Shown: positions 50,929 to 60,190, counted from the first letter of the stretch. The stretch is 64,000 bases of DNA from an uncultured Dehalococcoidia bacterium (GCA_958296115.1 OY282442.1:2214943-2278942), one strand, 5' to 3'. Program-made: numbers and translations. Notes: generated by a model not told the origin, from the sequence alone.

Positions 50929-53169
50929 ATGCGAAACATCTTGAAGAAAGCTCCTTCAATCCTTGTGGGATGCATTGCGGGCCTTGCAGGGATATTCGTG
51001 CTGATTGCGGCAGTTATTCTTCTCTTCGCGCTCATGCTCACTCAAATTGGAGACGATTTTCCCCAGCCTGAGTTCGGCTTCAATACGAACGTCACTCCCC
51101 ATTGGACGCCTGATGGCGGCGGCATAGTATTCGGACACGACAATGGGAAGATATACATGGTCAAAGCCGATGGATCGAGCCTGCAGACCATATCCGAAGA
51201 GACGGGGGAATATGAAGTTGATCTGTTCCCGTCCATCTCTCCGGATGGATCTCGCATAGCCTACGCGACATTGAAGCATGACACCGGTTACATATGGGAT
51301 TCGATATTGGGAAGAAGGGTTCGCAACCTTGAGATAGAAACCTCTGCGCTCGACGGCTCGGACAGGCGCAGACTCACGAAGAACAAGGATACGGACTCAT
51401 ACCCCGTATGGTCTCCCGATGGCAGCAAGATAGCGTTCGTGTCTGACAGGCTGGTATATAACCCAGGTAAGCTTTATATATACACAATGAATTTGGATGG
51501 ATCTGATGTACGCTCGATCGCCTATATTGGCGAATCTCCTACTACTGCTATCGAAAGATTCCTTGACGTGCTGCCCGGCGGCATGGAGCGCCTGACACTC
51601 TTTGGCACCCCAATCGCGTGGTCTCCCGACGGCAGCATGATAGCATTCATATCAATAGAGGAGGGAGCGATACCTGTCATCCATACTGTTGGAATTGACA
51701 GCTCAGGTCGCGCAATTGGCGGCTCAGGCCGCGCCAGGCTTGGGGAGACTATAGGTTCACCTGCGTGGTCGCCTGACAGTCGTCGTGTGGCGTTCGTGCG
51801 GCGGGAGGACGGGGCCGAGCCAATGAGGCTCTACACTATGGATTCTGACGGGTCCGACCCCCACGAGGTGTTTTCGTTTAGAGAAGAGGATCTGTCCAGG
51901 AGCAACATTTCATGGTCTCCTGACGGCTCCGAGATACTGATAGGCGGAATAAGCATACGAGTGGATGGGTCTGCTCTTCGGCGTCTCCCTGATCACAGGC
52001 TATTCGGACAGCAACAGAATATATGGTCTCCTGACGGCTCCATGATCGCAGCCGCCGTCAGTTCTCTTCACACTGTCACCGAAGTATGGGAATCTTGGGG
52101 ACCCGAAGACGAATACAAAGTTGAACACACAGGCGATATGGCGCTCCATGTCATTGCCCGTGGCGGGTCGAACAGGCAGATCTTGGTCGGATGGGATGAC
52201 GAAGGTAGCCCGTTAGCTGCGTACGGCAGGTTGCAGGCCGGTGATCAGACTGAATACACGGTATACTTCGACGGGTCGGGGCCGCCGCCTGCGCCCTTCG
52301 ATGTGGCGCAGTGCTCCAATGGGGTCGCAGTTCGACGTCCCGCATCGAACCCACTCCTCGTGCGGGACTGCGAGACGCTCCTGCGTATCCGGGACCATCT
52401 CCGCGCCAATCCCCCATTGAACTGGGCCACGGATACATACATATGGGACTGGGAGGGAGTTGTGCTAGGGGAGACACAACCTCTGGCCGTCGAGAGCTTG
52501 CGACTCAGTCAGCGCGATCTGATCGGCGTCATCCCAGCAGAGATTGGTCTCCTCTCGGGACTTCGAGAGTTGGATCTGAGCTACAATTGGCTGAGTGGAG
52601 GCGTACCTGCGGAGCTAGGAATGCTTCCACAGTTGGGGATACTTGATCTGAGTCACAATCGTCTGGTCGGCCCGGTTCCGGCTGAATTGGGAGGACTGCT
52701 GAGGCTCAAGACGCTGTCTCTCGGCTACAACAGGTTGAGCGGCTCCATTCCATTGGAGCTTAGCGGCTTGGCTGTATTGGAATGGTTGTATCTGAGCGAA
52801 AATGGACTGAGCGGCCGCATCCCCGCGGAGCTCCAGGGGCTTTTGCTATTGAGGATACTTGATCTGAGCCATAACGATTTGAGTGGCCCGATTCCACCCG
52901 AAATAGGTAGGCTGATACGGCTGCAGAAGCTGCTCCTGAGTTCAAATAGGCTGAGCGGCGCCATTCCATTTGAATTGGGCAACCTGTCAGAGCTGGAGCA
53001 ATTGGATGTCAGCTTCAACAATATGAGCGTTCACCTCCCGCTGGAGTGGCTCGAAGAGTCGTCACTGAGGATACTCGACCTAGATGGGATCAGCGTGAGT
53101 GGTTGCAAGCCATGGGGGTCGTCGCAGTCAGCTAGGATTCGAGTTGATGTACCGCTGACACTTTGTTGA
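50929..53169 (+). CDS. membrane-anchored TolB-like propeller with plant-type leucine-rich repeats
   Basis: A 746-residue protein. Residues ~11-36 are a signal anchor. Residues ~57-430 contain PD40/TolB-like repeats, each with a form of WSPDGSxIAF. After a short Cys-containing link (CETLLRIRDHL, NPPLNW), residues ~500-715 hold about eight 24-residue LRRs of the plant-specific type, LSGxIPxELGxLxxLxxLDLSxNxL. The product is predicted to be outside the membrane. This combination suggests a surface protein that binds other proteins or glycans. The gene is less GC-rich than its surroundings, hinting at transfer. Function unknown. Confidence 0.82.
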   Translation: MRNILKKAPSILVGCIAGLAGIFVLIAAVILLFALMLTQIGDDFPQPEFGFNTNVTPHWTPDGGGIVFGHDNGKIYMVKADGSSLQTISEETGEYEVDLFPSISPDGSRIAYATLKHDTGYIWDSILGRRVRNLEIETSALDGSDRRRLTKNKDTDSYPVWSPDGSKIAFVSDRLVYNPGKLYIYTMNLDGSDVRSIAYIGESPTTAIERFLDVLPGGMERLTLFGTPIAWSPDGSMIAFISIEEGAIPVIHTVGIDSSGRAIGGSGRARLGETIGSPAWSPDSRRVAFVRREDGAEPMRLYTMDSDGSDPHEVFSFREEDLSRSNISWSPDGSEILIGGISIRVDGSALRRLPDHRLFGQQQNIWSPDGSMIAAAVSSLHTVTEVWESWGPEDEYKVEHTGDMALHVIARGGSNRQILVGWDDEGSPLAAYGRLQAGDQTEYTVYFDGSGPPPAPFDVAQCSNGVAVRRPASNPLLVRDCETLLRIRDHLRANPPLNWATDTYIWDWEGVVLGETQPLAVESLRLSQRDLIGVIPAEIGLLSGLRELDLSYNWLSGGVPAELGMLPQLGILDLSHNRLVGPVPAELGGLLRLKTLSLGYNRLSGSIPLELSGLAVLEWLYLSENGLSGRIPAELQGLLLLRILDLSHNDLSGPIPPEIGRLIRLQKLLLSSNRLSGAIPFELGNLSELEQLDVSFNNMSVHLPLEWLEESSLRILDLDGISVSGCKPWGSSQSARIRVDVPLTLC

Positions 53170-53180
53170 GGGGTAACAGG

Positions 53181-53348
53181 ATGAACATCAAGGCAGACGG
53201 ACATATGGCGCTGTATGTGTTGGCGGCCCTTGCGTTTTTCATGGTAGCGTCGGGCTGCGGCCCAGACACGCCGCCTGCCGCGCAGCCAGTTCTCGCGCCT
53301 GCTGGCGCGGCCGGCGTCGTCTGTGCGGTTGAGCTGGGTTGCGCCTGA
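53181..53348 (+). CDS. small putative lipoprotein
   Basis: A 55-residue protein with a hydrophobic signal segment and a lipobox-like MVASGC (C26), followed by a Pro/Ala-rich tail. It starts 11 bases after the propeller-LRR gene stop, with an AGG-rich site upstream, so it may be co-expressed. Function unknown. Confidence 0.5.
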   Translation: MNIKADGHMALYVLAALAFFMVASGCGPDTPPAAQPVLAPAGAAGVVCAVELGCA

Positions 53349-53451
53349 TGGGGAGCCTGTTACGGGCTATCGAGCGCTTCGCCGCGTGGCGCAGGTCGAG
53401 GACGCCGGCATACGTGGACGCGTCGGGAGTGGGCTGCCACCCCCCGTTGCG

Positions 53452-53460
53452 TGCTATGAT
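53452..53460 (+). promoter_or_regulatory. extended -10 promoter for moxR-like operon
   Basis: TGCTATGAT, an extended -10, ends 51 bases before the ATG at 53512. Confidence 0.45.
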
Positions 53461-53511
53461 GTTCGCGCTCGCGAGAAGATTGGGCGCGAGGCATAGCCAA
53501 CGAGGTTCGCA

Positions 53512-54444
53512 ATGGAAGAGATGACCGTCCCTTCGACTATTGGGGAGCTGGAGAAGCTCCTAGCCGAGCAGCTGTACATGACAGACCGGGGCTTGGCGAT
53601 CTCGATATTCTTGGCCCTGCGGCTGCGTCGGCCCCTGTTCCTGGAGGGCGAGGCCGGCGTCGGCAAGACGGAGGTGGCGAAGGCGCTCGCGTCGGCGCTT
53701 GGACGCGACCTGATTCGGCTGCAGTGCTACGAGGGGCTGGACGTAAATCACGCGGTGTACGAGTGGAATTACGCCCGCCAGCTCTTGGAGATACGCATCC
53801 TCGAGGCGTCGGGGCAGGCGGAGCGGGAGTCCATGTCCAAGGACCTGTTCACGGAGGAGTTCCTGATAAAGCGCCCGCTGCTGCAGGCCATCGAGGGGAG
53901 CCGGGAGAGTCCGCCGGTGCTGCTGATTGACGAGATAGACCGGGCGGACGAGGAGTTCGAGGGGTTCCTGCTGGAGCTGCTGTCGGACTTCCAGATAACG
54001 GTCCCGGAGCTAGGCACGTTCCAGGGCGGGGAGCCGCCCATCGTGGTCATCACGTCGAACAGGACGCGGGAGGTGCATGACGCGCTGAAGCGCCGATGCC
54101 TATACTCGTGGATAGACTACCCGGACTTCCAGAAGGAGAGCCGCATTGTGGCATCGAAGATGCCCGAAGCGTCCGGGAAGCTGGCTGGGGAGGTAACCGC
54201 GTTCGTGCAGGAGCTGCGGGACGGCGAGCTGTACAAGGCGCCGGGCGTGGCCGAGACGCTGGACTGGACGGCGGCGCTGGTGGCGCTGAACCAGACGAAG
54301 CTGGAGCCGACGGTCATAGACGACACGCTGGGCATACTGCTCAAGTATCAGGAGGACATCCAGACGGTGCGCGGCGAGCAGGTTCGGACGCTCATGAACC
54401 GGGCGGCCAACCGGGGGGCGCGCAGAGGCGGACGCAGGGGTTAG
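53512..54444 (+). CDS. MoxR-family AAA ATPase (CoxD-like)
   Basis: A 310-residue ATPase. Walker A is GEAGVGKTEVAKALA (45-59), Walker B is VLLIDEIDRADEEFEGFLLELL, and sensor/arginine elements appear in VITSNRTREVHDALKRRCLYSWIDYP. MoxR ATPases act as chaperones that insert metal cofactors or assemble complexes together with a VWA protein, as CoxD/CoxE do for carbon monoxide dehydrogenase. The VWA gene follows 7 bases downstream. No coxMSL genes are present here. Confidence 0.9.
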   Translation: MEEMTVPSTIGELEKLLAEQLYMTDRGLAISIFLALRLRRPLFLEGEAGVGKTEVAKALASALGRDLIRLQCYEGLDVNHAVYEWNYARQLLEIRILEASGQAERESMSKDLFTEEFLIKRPLLQAIEGSRESPPVLLIDEIDRADEEFEGFLLELLSDFQITVPELGTFQGGEPPIVVITSNRTREVHDALKRRCLYSWIDYPDFQKESRIVASKMPEASGKLAGEVTAFVQELRDGELYKAPGVAETLDWTAALVALNQTKLEPTVIDDTLGILLKYQEDIQTVRGEQVRTLMNRAANRGARRGGRRG

Positions 54445-54451
54445 CGGGCCG

Positions 54452-55765
54452 ATGAGCGAGGACGGCGGCTATTTTCTCCATAACCTGCTCATGTTCGGGC
54501 GGACGCTGAAGGCGCTTGGGCTGGACGTGCATTCTGGGCGGATGCTGGACGCGGCGCAGGCGCTGGACCTGGTGGGCGTCCGCAGCAAGCGGGACTTTCG
54601 GCACACGCTCCGGACGATGCTCGCGCATCGCCAGCGTGACCTGGACCTGTTCGACGAGGCGTTCGACGTGTTCTGGAGGCCGCCCAAGGACAACTGGACG
54701 ACTCTCGACCTGCGCTCCATCGGCGAGCGCCGGCGGTTCCGCCAGCCGCAGCTTGCGCCCCCGGCGTCGGGCGCTGAGGACGGCGAGGACGCGGAGCGGG
54801 GCGACAGCCAGGGCCAGCGCGTGGACATGGCGAGGACGTACAGCGCCCGCGAGGTGCTGCGCCAGAAGGACTTCGCGGAGTTCACCGAGCGGGAGGCCGA
54901 GTCCGCCAGGCGGATGCTGGACGAGCTCGAATGGCGCGTCGGCAGCCGGCGGACGAGGCGCTGGGCGGCGGGTCGAGGGCAGGCCCTCGATCTTCGGAAG
55001 GCGGCGAGGCGAAGCCTGCGTTACGGCGGGGAGATGCTCGACCTGCCGACGCTCCAGCGGAAGGAGAAGCCCAGGCGGCTGGCGCTGATCTGCGACGTGA
55101 GCGGTTCGATGGAGCGCTACACGCGGATGCTCCTACACTTCATCCATTCGCTGGCCGACAATTGGGACCGAGTGGAGGCGTTCCTGTTCGCCACTCGGCT
55201 CACTCGCGTTACCGACCGGCTGGCGCACAGGGGCGTGGACGAGGCGGTTGCGGAGGTGTCCCGCGCCGTCCCCGATTGGGCGGGCGGCACCCGCATCGGC
55301 GACGCCATCAAGACCTTCAACTACCGCTGGAGCCGGCGCGCGCTGGGCTGGGGTTCTGTCGTACTGGTCATATCGGACGGATGGGACCGGGGCGAGCCGG
55401 AGCTGCTGGGCAGGGAGGCTGCCAGGCTCCAGCGGAGCTGCCACAGGCTCATATGGCTGAACCCCCTGCTCGGCTCGGAGAGCTACGCGCCGTTGACGCG
55501 CGGGATGCAGGCGGCCCTGCCGTTCGTGGACGACCATCTGCCGGTGCATAACCTGGCGAGCCTTCACGATCTGGCAGAGCGCCTCAATGGGCTTCCGCCG
55601 CATCGTCCTGGCAGGCGGCAGCAGCTGCCAGCGCTCACCGCCGAGAGCGCTGAGGATGCAGAGACAAGGCAAGGTCCACGGGGGCAGGGGAAGGCTGCGC
55701 CCACGGGAGGCGGACCAGCGCCGAGCTTCAGGCATCCCCTGTGGGGGCAGACACGCGGCCCCTGA
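54452..55765 (+). CDS. VWA-domain protein (CoxE-like)
   Basis: A 437-residue protein. The N-terminal half is helical and charged. The VWA domain starts near residue 210 with LALICDVSGSMERY (MIDAS D-x-S-x-S); the Thr in WAGGTRIGDAIKTF and the Asp in VLVISDGWDRGEPELL complete the metal site. It partners with the MoxR ATPase upstream. The last ~45 residues are low complexity and read through a run resembling the widespread intergenic string GAGAGCGCTGAGGATGCAGAG, so the original stop was probably lost and the protein extended. Confidence 0.85.
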   Translation: MSEDGGYFLHNLLMFGRTLKALGLDVHSGRMLDAAQALDLVGVRSKRDFRHTLRTMLAHRQRDLDLFDEAFDVFWRPPKDNWTTLDLRSIGERRRFRQPQLAPPASGAEDGEDAERGDSQGQRVDMARTYSAREVLRQKDFAEFTEREAESARRMLDELEWRVGSRRTRRWAAGRGQALDLRKAARRSLRYGGEMLDLPTLQRKEKPRRLALICDVSGSMERYTRMLLHFIHSLADNWDRVEAFLFATRLTRVTDRLAHRGVDEAVAEVSRAVPDWAGGTRIGDAIKTFNYRWSRRALGWGSVVLVISDGWDRGEPELLGREAARLQRSCHRLIWLNPLLGSESYAPLTRGMQAALPFVDDHLPVHNLASLHDLAERLNGLPPHRPGRRQQLPALTAESAEDAETRQGPRGQGKAAPTGGGPAPSFRHPLWGQTRGP

Positions 55766-55806
55766 GTTCTCGGCGCGGAGAATGCGGAGGACACAGGGGC
55801 AAAGGC

Positions 55807-55815
55807 TGATATAAT
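55807..55815 (+). promoter_or_regulatory. extended -10 promoter for enoyl-CoA hydratase
   Basis: TGATATAAT, a perfect TATAAT with extension, ends 38 bases before the ATG at 55854. Confidence 0.6.
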
Positions 55816-55853
55816 TGGCGGCGCCTGCCACCACGTTACCCTGCGGAGTTGCG

Positions 55854-56642
55854 ATGGACCTCAATTTCATCGAGTACGAGAAGCGCGGCCGGGTCGCGCG
55901 CGTTACTATCGATCGGCCCGAGCGTCTGAACGCGCTGCATCCTCCGGCGAGCCAGGAGATGCGGCGGGTCTTCTTGGACTTCCGAGACGACCCGGACGTT
56001 TGGGTTGCGGTCCTCACGGGGTCTGGCGAGAGGGCCTTCTGCGCGGGCAACGACCTGAAGTACCACGCGGAGCGCGGGGCGGCGGGCGAGGCGTATCCGG
56101 GCGCGTCCGCCGTGCCGTTCGGGGGCATAACTGGGGACTTCGAGTGCTGGAAGCCGATAATCGCCGCCGTCAACGGGTACGCAATGGGCGGCGGGCTGGA
56201 GATCGCGCTGGCGTGCGACCTCATAGTCGCCGACGAGTCCGCGCGGTTCGGCGCGCCGGAGGTCAACGTCGGGCTTGTGGCGGCCGCGGGCGGGGTACAC
56301 CGGATACCGAGGCAGCTCCCGCTCAAGGTCGGGATGGGAATGCTGCTCACGGGCAAGCCCATCGGCGCGGAGGAGGCCCTGCGGTGGGGGCTGGTGAACG
56401 AGGTCGCGCCTGCTGGGAAGGCGCTGGACGCGGCGTTGCGCCTGGCTGAGGAGGTCGTGGACGGCGCGCCGCTGTCGGTCAGGGCAAGCAAGCAGATGGC
56501 GCTGATGGGCTTGGACATGCCCTTGGAAGAGGCGATGGCGAGCGGCTTCAGCGAGTACGAGCGCGCCATAGCCTCGCAGGACTTCGTAGAGGGCCCCAAG
56601 GCATTCGCGGAGAAGCGCAAGCCGAGCTGGAAGGGCAAGTAA
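55854..56642 (+). CDS. enoyl-CoA hydratase/isomerase family protein
   Basis: A 262-residue crotonase-fold protein from ATG 55854 (GGAG about 6 bases upstream). VTIDRPERLNAL, the oxyanion-hole segments AFCAGNDLKYH and GYAMGGGLEIALACDLIVAD, and FGAPEVNVGLVAAAGGVHRIPR are typical. It hydrates or isomerises 2-enoyl-CoA thioesters in fatty-acid or aromatic breakdown; the precise substrate is unknown. It may work with the 3-hydroxyacyl-CoA dehydrogenase at 13.9-15.2 kb, which lacks its own hydratase domain. Confidence 0.88.
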   Translation: MDLNFIEYEKRGRVARVTIDRPERLNALHPPASQEMRRVFLDFRDDPDVWVAVLTGSGERAFCAGNDLKYHAERGAAGEAYPGASAVPFGGITGDFECWKPIIAAVNGYAMGGGLEIALACDLIVADESARFGAPEVNVGLVAAAGGVHRIPRQLPLKVGMGMLLTGKPIGAEEALRWGLVNEVAPAGKALDAALRLAEEVVDGAPLSVRASKQMALMGLDMPLEEAMASGFSEYERAIASQDFVEGPKAFAEKRKPSWKGK

Positions 56643-56716
56643 GCTTGGGCTGCCGCCGTCCCGTAACTCCGACCATGGCCGGAGCGGCGATGGCGGCGCC
56701 AACGAAAGGAAACTGG

Positions 56717-59299
56717 ATGACCGAATCGAACGCCGTCATGCTGCCGAACAACGTCAGGCCTGATAGGTACGCGCTGACGCTGGAGCCTGACCTGGGCAGG
56801 TTCACCTTTGCGGGACGGGTAATCATCGACGTCGAGATACTTCGGCCGACGGCCATAATAGTCCTGAACGCGGCCGAGCTTGAGATCGAATCGTGCCGAT
56901 TCACGTCATCGGGCGCGGATATGTGCCCGGAAACGACGCTCGACGAGAAGGCCGAGACCGCGGCTTTCACCTTCGACTCGGCCCTTCCCGCCGGCCCTGC
57001 GAAGCTGGAGATAGCGTTCACCGGCGAGATCAACGACAGGCTGCGCGGGTTCTACCGCAGCCGTTACACCGACGCCCAGGGCGAGGAGCGTTACCTGGCA
57101 ACGACGCAGTTCGAGGCCACCGATGCCCGGCGCGCCTTTCCTTGCTGGGACGAGCCGTCGTTGAAGGCGTCGTTCGAGGTTACGCTGGTGGTCCCGTCGG
57201 AGCTTGCGGTCGTCTCGAACACGATGATCGCGGACGAGGCGGATGAGGGCGGCGGCCTGAAACGGGTGCGGTTCGACGAGACGCCCGTGATGTCCACGTA
57301 CCTGCTGGCTTTCGTGGTGGGCGACCTGAAGAGCGTCGAGCGGACGGCGGAGGACGGCGCGCTGGTGCGGGTATGGGCCACGGCGGGAAAGGAGAGCCAG
57401 GGCGAGTTTGCGGTCGAGACCTCGGTCAAGCTCCTCTCCTACTTCAACGACTACTTCGGGATCCCGTATCCGCTGGAGAAGCTGGACCACGTCGCCATTC
57501 CGGACTTCGCGGCCGGAGCGATGGAGAATTGGGGCGCGGTTACCTACCGCGAGGTGGCGCTTCTCGTGGACCCGGGGCAGACGTCCGCCCAAGCCAGACA
57601 GCGCATAGCCGCCATCATCTCCCACGAGATGGCCCACATGTGGTTCGGCGACCTGGTTACGATGGCGTGGTGGAACGACCTGTGGCTCAACGAGAGCTTC
57701 GCCTCATGGATCGGCGACAAGGCGGTGGACTGGCTGTTCCCAGAGTGGGAGATGTGGACCCAGTTCGTGTCGGGCGACACGAACGCCGCGCTGGGTCTGG
57801 ACGGTCTGAGGAGCTCCCACCCCATTGAGCAGGAGGTCAAGGACCCTGCGGAGATAGGGCAGCTCTTCGACGCCATCAGCTACAGCAAGGGCGGCTCGAT
57901 CCTGCGAATGCTGGAGCAGTTCCTCGGCGAGGCGACCTTCCGCGAGGGTCTCCGCCGCTACATCGCTCGCCACCAGTACCGGAACGCCGTTACGCGGGAC
58001 CTGTGGGACGCGCTGGGCGAGGCGTCGGGGCGGCCGGTTGCCGAGATGATGGACAGCTGGGCGCAGCAGACCGGCTACCCCGTCTTAGACGTGGGGACGG
58101 CCCCGGTGGAGGGAGGAGTCGAGCTTCACGTTTCCCAGGAGCGCTTCGTCTATGAGCGGCTGGTCGATCCCGGAGCGGCAGAGGACACCGTATGGCATGT
58201 CCCCGTGACCGTAGCCGCTTCCGGGGGTGAGGCCGCCTCCACGCTGGTGGACAGCCCGCAGGCGTCCATCCGGCTTCCGGAAGGCGCCGGCGAGGGCTGG
58301 ATCAAGGTCAACCCGGACCAGGTGGGCTTCTACAGGGTCAACTACACGAGTGCGGGATGGGAGCGGCTGCGGCCCGCCGTGGAGGGGATGGAGGTCTCCG
58401 CCATCGACCGGCTTGGGCTCCAGGACGATGCGTTCGCCCTCGCGCGCGCCGGCTATCTGCCGGTGACGCAGTTCCTCTCGCTGGCGCGGTCCTACGTGAA
58501 CGAGACCAACGCCATCGTATGGGGCGACCTGTCCGCTAACTTTGGATTGCTGGATCTGCTCGTGTCGGACGAGCCATTCTACGGCAGCTTCTCCGAGATG
58601 ATGCGGGAGGTCTATGGCCCTGCGGGAGAGCGCGTCGGGTGGCAGGCCAGGCCGGAAGAGAGGGAGTTGGACGCTATCATGCGCTCGACCATCTTGGGCC
58701 AGCTCGGCAAATACGATGACGAGGCCACACTCGACACGGCCTGGTCACTGTTCACGGGATACGTGGACGACCCGGCGAGCGTCCACCCAGACATCCGGGG
58801 CGTGGTGTTCAATCTGGCCGCCAAGCAGGGGGACGAGTCGACGTGCAGGGCGATATGGGAGCTTCATGACCGCGCGTCCACGGAGGAGGAGAAGATGCGG
58901 CTGCTGATGTCCCTGGGCAGATTCCAGGAGACGGGGCTGCTGTCGGAGACTCTGGACCGCTCGCTGTCGGACCGGGTGCGCTACCACGACACGATCCAGG
59001 TGATCGCCAGCGTTGCGGGCAACCGCATGGGCAGGGACATGGCGTGGGAGTTCGTGAAGGAGAGCTGGGGCGAGCTCAGCAGGCGTTACAGCGACGGCTT
59101 CTTCGCGCTTTCAAGGCTGGTCGGCATCACGGCCGGCTTCACGACGCGGGACAAGCTGGCGGACGTGGAGGGCTTCTTCGCCGAGCATCCGACTCCCTCC
59201 GCCGACCGAGCGATCAGCCAGTCCCTCGAGACAATCCGGCTCAACATAGCCTGGCTCGACCACAACCGCGCCGACCTGAGAGCCTATTTCGCAGACTGA
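56717..59299 (+). CDS. M1-family metallo-aminopeptidase
   Basis: An 860-residue protein, starting at ATG 56717 after AAAGGA. It has GAMENWGAVTYRE for substrate amino-terminus recognition and HEMAHMWFGDLVTM followed 18 residues later by the Glu of WLNESFASW, the HExxH-x18-E zinc site. A C-terminal ERAP1-like helical domain is present. The family cleaves N-terminal residues from peptides (PepN, puromycin-sensitive aminopeptidase type). No signal peptide, so cytosolic. Longer starts upstream are less likely. Confidence 0.93.
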   Translation: MTESNAVMLPNNVRPDRYALTLEPDLGRFTFAGRVIIDVEILRPTAIIVLNAAELEIESCRFTSSGADMCPETTLDEKAETAAFTFDSALPAGPAKLEIAFTGEINDRLRGFYRSRYTDAQGEERYLATTQFEATDARRAFPCWDEPSLKASFEVTLVVPSELAVVSNTMIADEADEGGGLKRVRFDETPVMSTYLLAFVVGDLKSVERTAEDGALVRVWATAGKESQGEFAVETSVKLLSYFNDYFGIPYPLEKLDHVAIPDFAAGAMENWGAVTYREVALLVDPGQTSAQARQRIAAIISHEMAHMWFGDLVTMAWWNDLWLNESFASWIGDKAVDWLFPEWEMWTQFVSGDTNAALGLDGLRSSHPIEQEVKDPAEIGQLFDAISYSKGGSILRMLEQFLGEATFREGLRRYIARHQYRNAVTRDLWDALGEASGRPVAEMMDSWAQQTGYPVLDVGTAPVEGGVELHVSQERFVYERLVDPGAAEDTVWHVPVTVAASGGEAASTLVDSPQASIRLPEGAGEGWIKVNPDQVGFYRVNYTSAGWERLRPAVEGMEVSAIDRLGLQDDAFALARAGYLPVTQFLSLARSYVNETNAIVWGDLSANFGLLDLLVSDEPFYGSFSEMMREVYGPAGERVGWQARPEERELDAIMRSTILGQLGKYDDEATLDTAWSLFTGYVDDPASVHPDIRGVVFNLAAKQGDESTCRAIWELHDRASTEEEKMRLLMSLGRFQETGLLSETLDRSLSDRVRYHDTIQVIASVAGNRMGRDMAWEFVKESWGELSRRYSDGFFALSRLVGITAGFTTRDKLADVEGFFAEHPTPSADRAISQSLETIRLNIAWLDHNRADLRAYFAD

Positions 59300-59348
59300 C
59301 GCTGCGGAGTTCACAGAGGGGGTACTGGTTCAATGTAGTATTGGCGCC

Positions 59349-60190
59349 CTGAATTACCCTCTCCCGTGAAGGGAGAGGGGAGGTGGCAGGCGGGACGCCT
59401 GCGCCTATGTTCGTTTCGTCTTGGCCGGCTCCTTTTGGTTGGCGCTCTGGCGGGTTCTAGCCGCTTCTGCGCCTGGCTTATCACCCTTTACCCTGGCCCT
59501 CTCCCGTCTAGGGAGAGGGGACAGAGCGGGATATCGCCCTTATCCTAGCCCTTTCCCCTAGGGGGAGGGGACGCAGGGCGGGGCATTTGCCCTCACCCTG
59601 GCCCTTTCCCCCGTGAGGGAGAGGGAACTTGGCGGGTCTTGCGACCCGCGCCCTATCTACTCCTGGTTCCCCCGCTCACACGGGGGATTGAGTATGCCCT
59701 GCAAGGCAGTGACTCCGGTACTTGCTTCGAGGATGCCGACGTCGATCGCCCGCCGACACTGGGGGTGCAGCCCCTCCTCTAACTTTCCCGGACGGCTGAC
59801 GGTCCTTTGCGGGACCGCCTGCGTTTCGCGCTTGGACCTTCCACCCGCCAAGGCGTCGGGCTGCGCTGGCTACGGTCCTCCCGTGTTACCGAGAGTCCGC
59901 ACCTGGAACGGGGGAGGCACATTTAGCGCTGCGTCCTCCTGTCGAGACGCCGGAACACAGAGCGGCCTTCTCATACCGCGGGGGCCCCGTCCCAACAACA
60001 GCGGCGGCATGAATACCCTGAAGATTTGGTAGAGGTGGCTCTGTGCCCGTTTGGAGTACGTCCCTTCGGGCCGTCTACCAGACTAGCACGGCTGTTCTCG
60101 CGATGTCAAGGGGCGCTACGGGGCAATTTGGGGGCAATTTTCGGGGGAGGCCGGGGAGTCACCCTCACCCTAGCCCTCTCCCGCGAAGGG
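59349..60190 (-). repeat. dispersed ~0.8-kb repeat, copy 3
   Basis: Third copy, same orientation and slightly more diverged. The core (about 59620-59940) retains the palindrome GCCTTGCAAGGC-like region (here CCCTGCAAGGC), the hairpin GCGGGTC-ttgc-GACCCGC and the 64-residue ORF with several changes. It has extra CCCTCTCCC-GGGAGAGGG inverted strings at the left. No intact gene is encoded in 59300-60336; the remainder up to 60336 shows nothing else I can support. Confidence 0.85.
60080..60109 (-). promoter_or_regulatory. conserved promoter inside repeat copy 3
   Basis: The minus strand has TTGACA, 18 bases, TAGTCT, identical in hexamers and spacing to copies 1 and 2. Confidence 0.5.
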
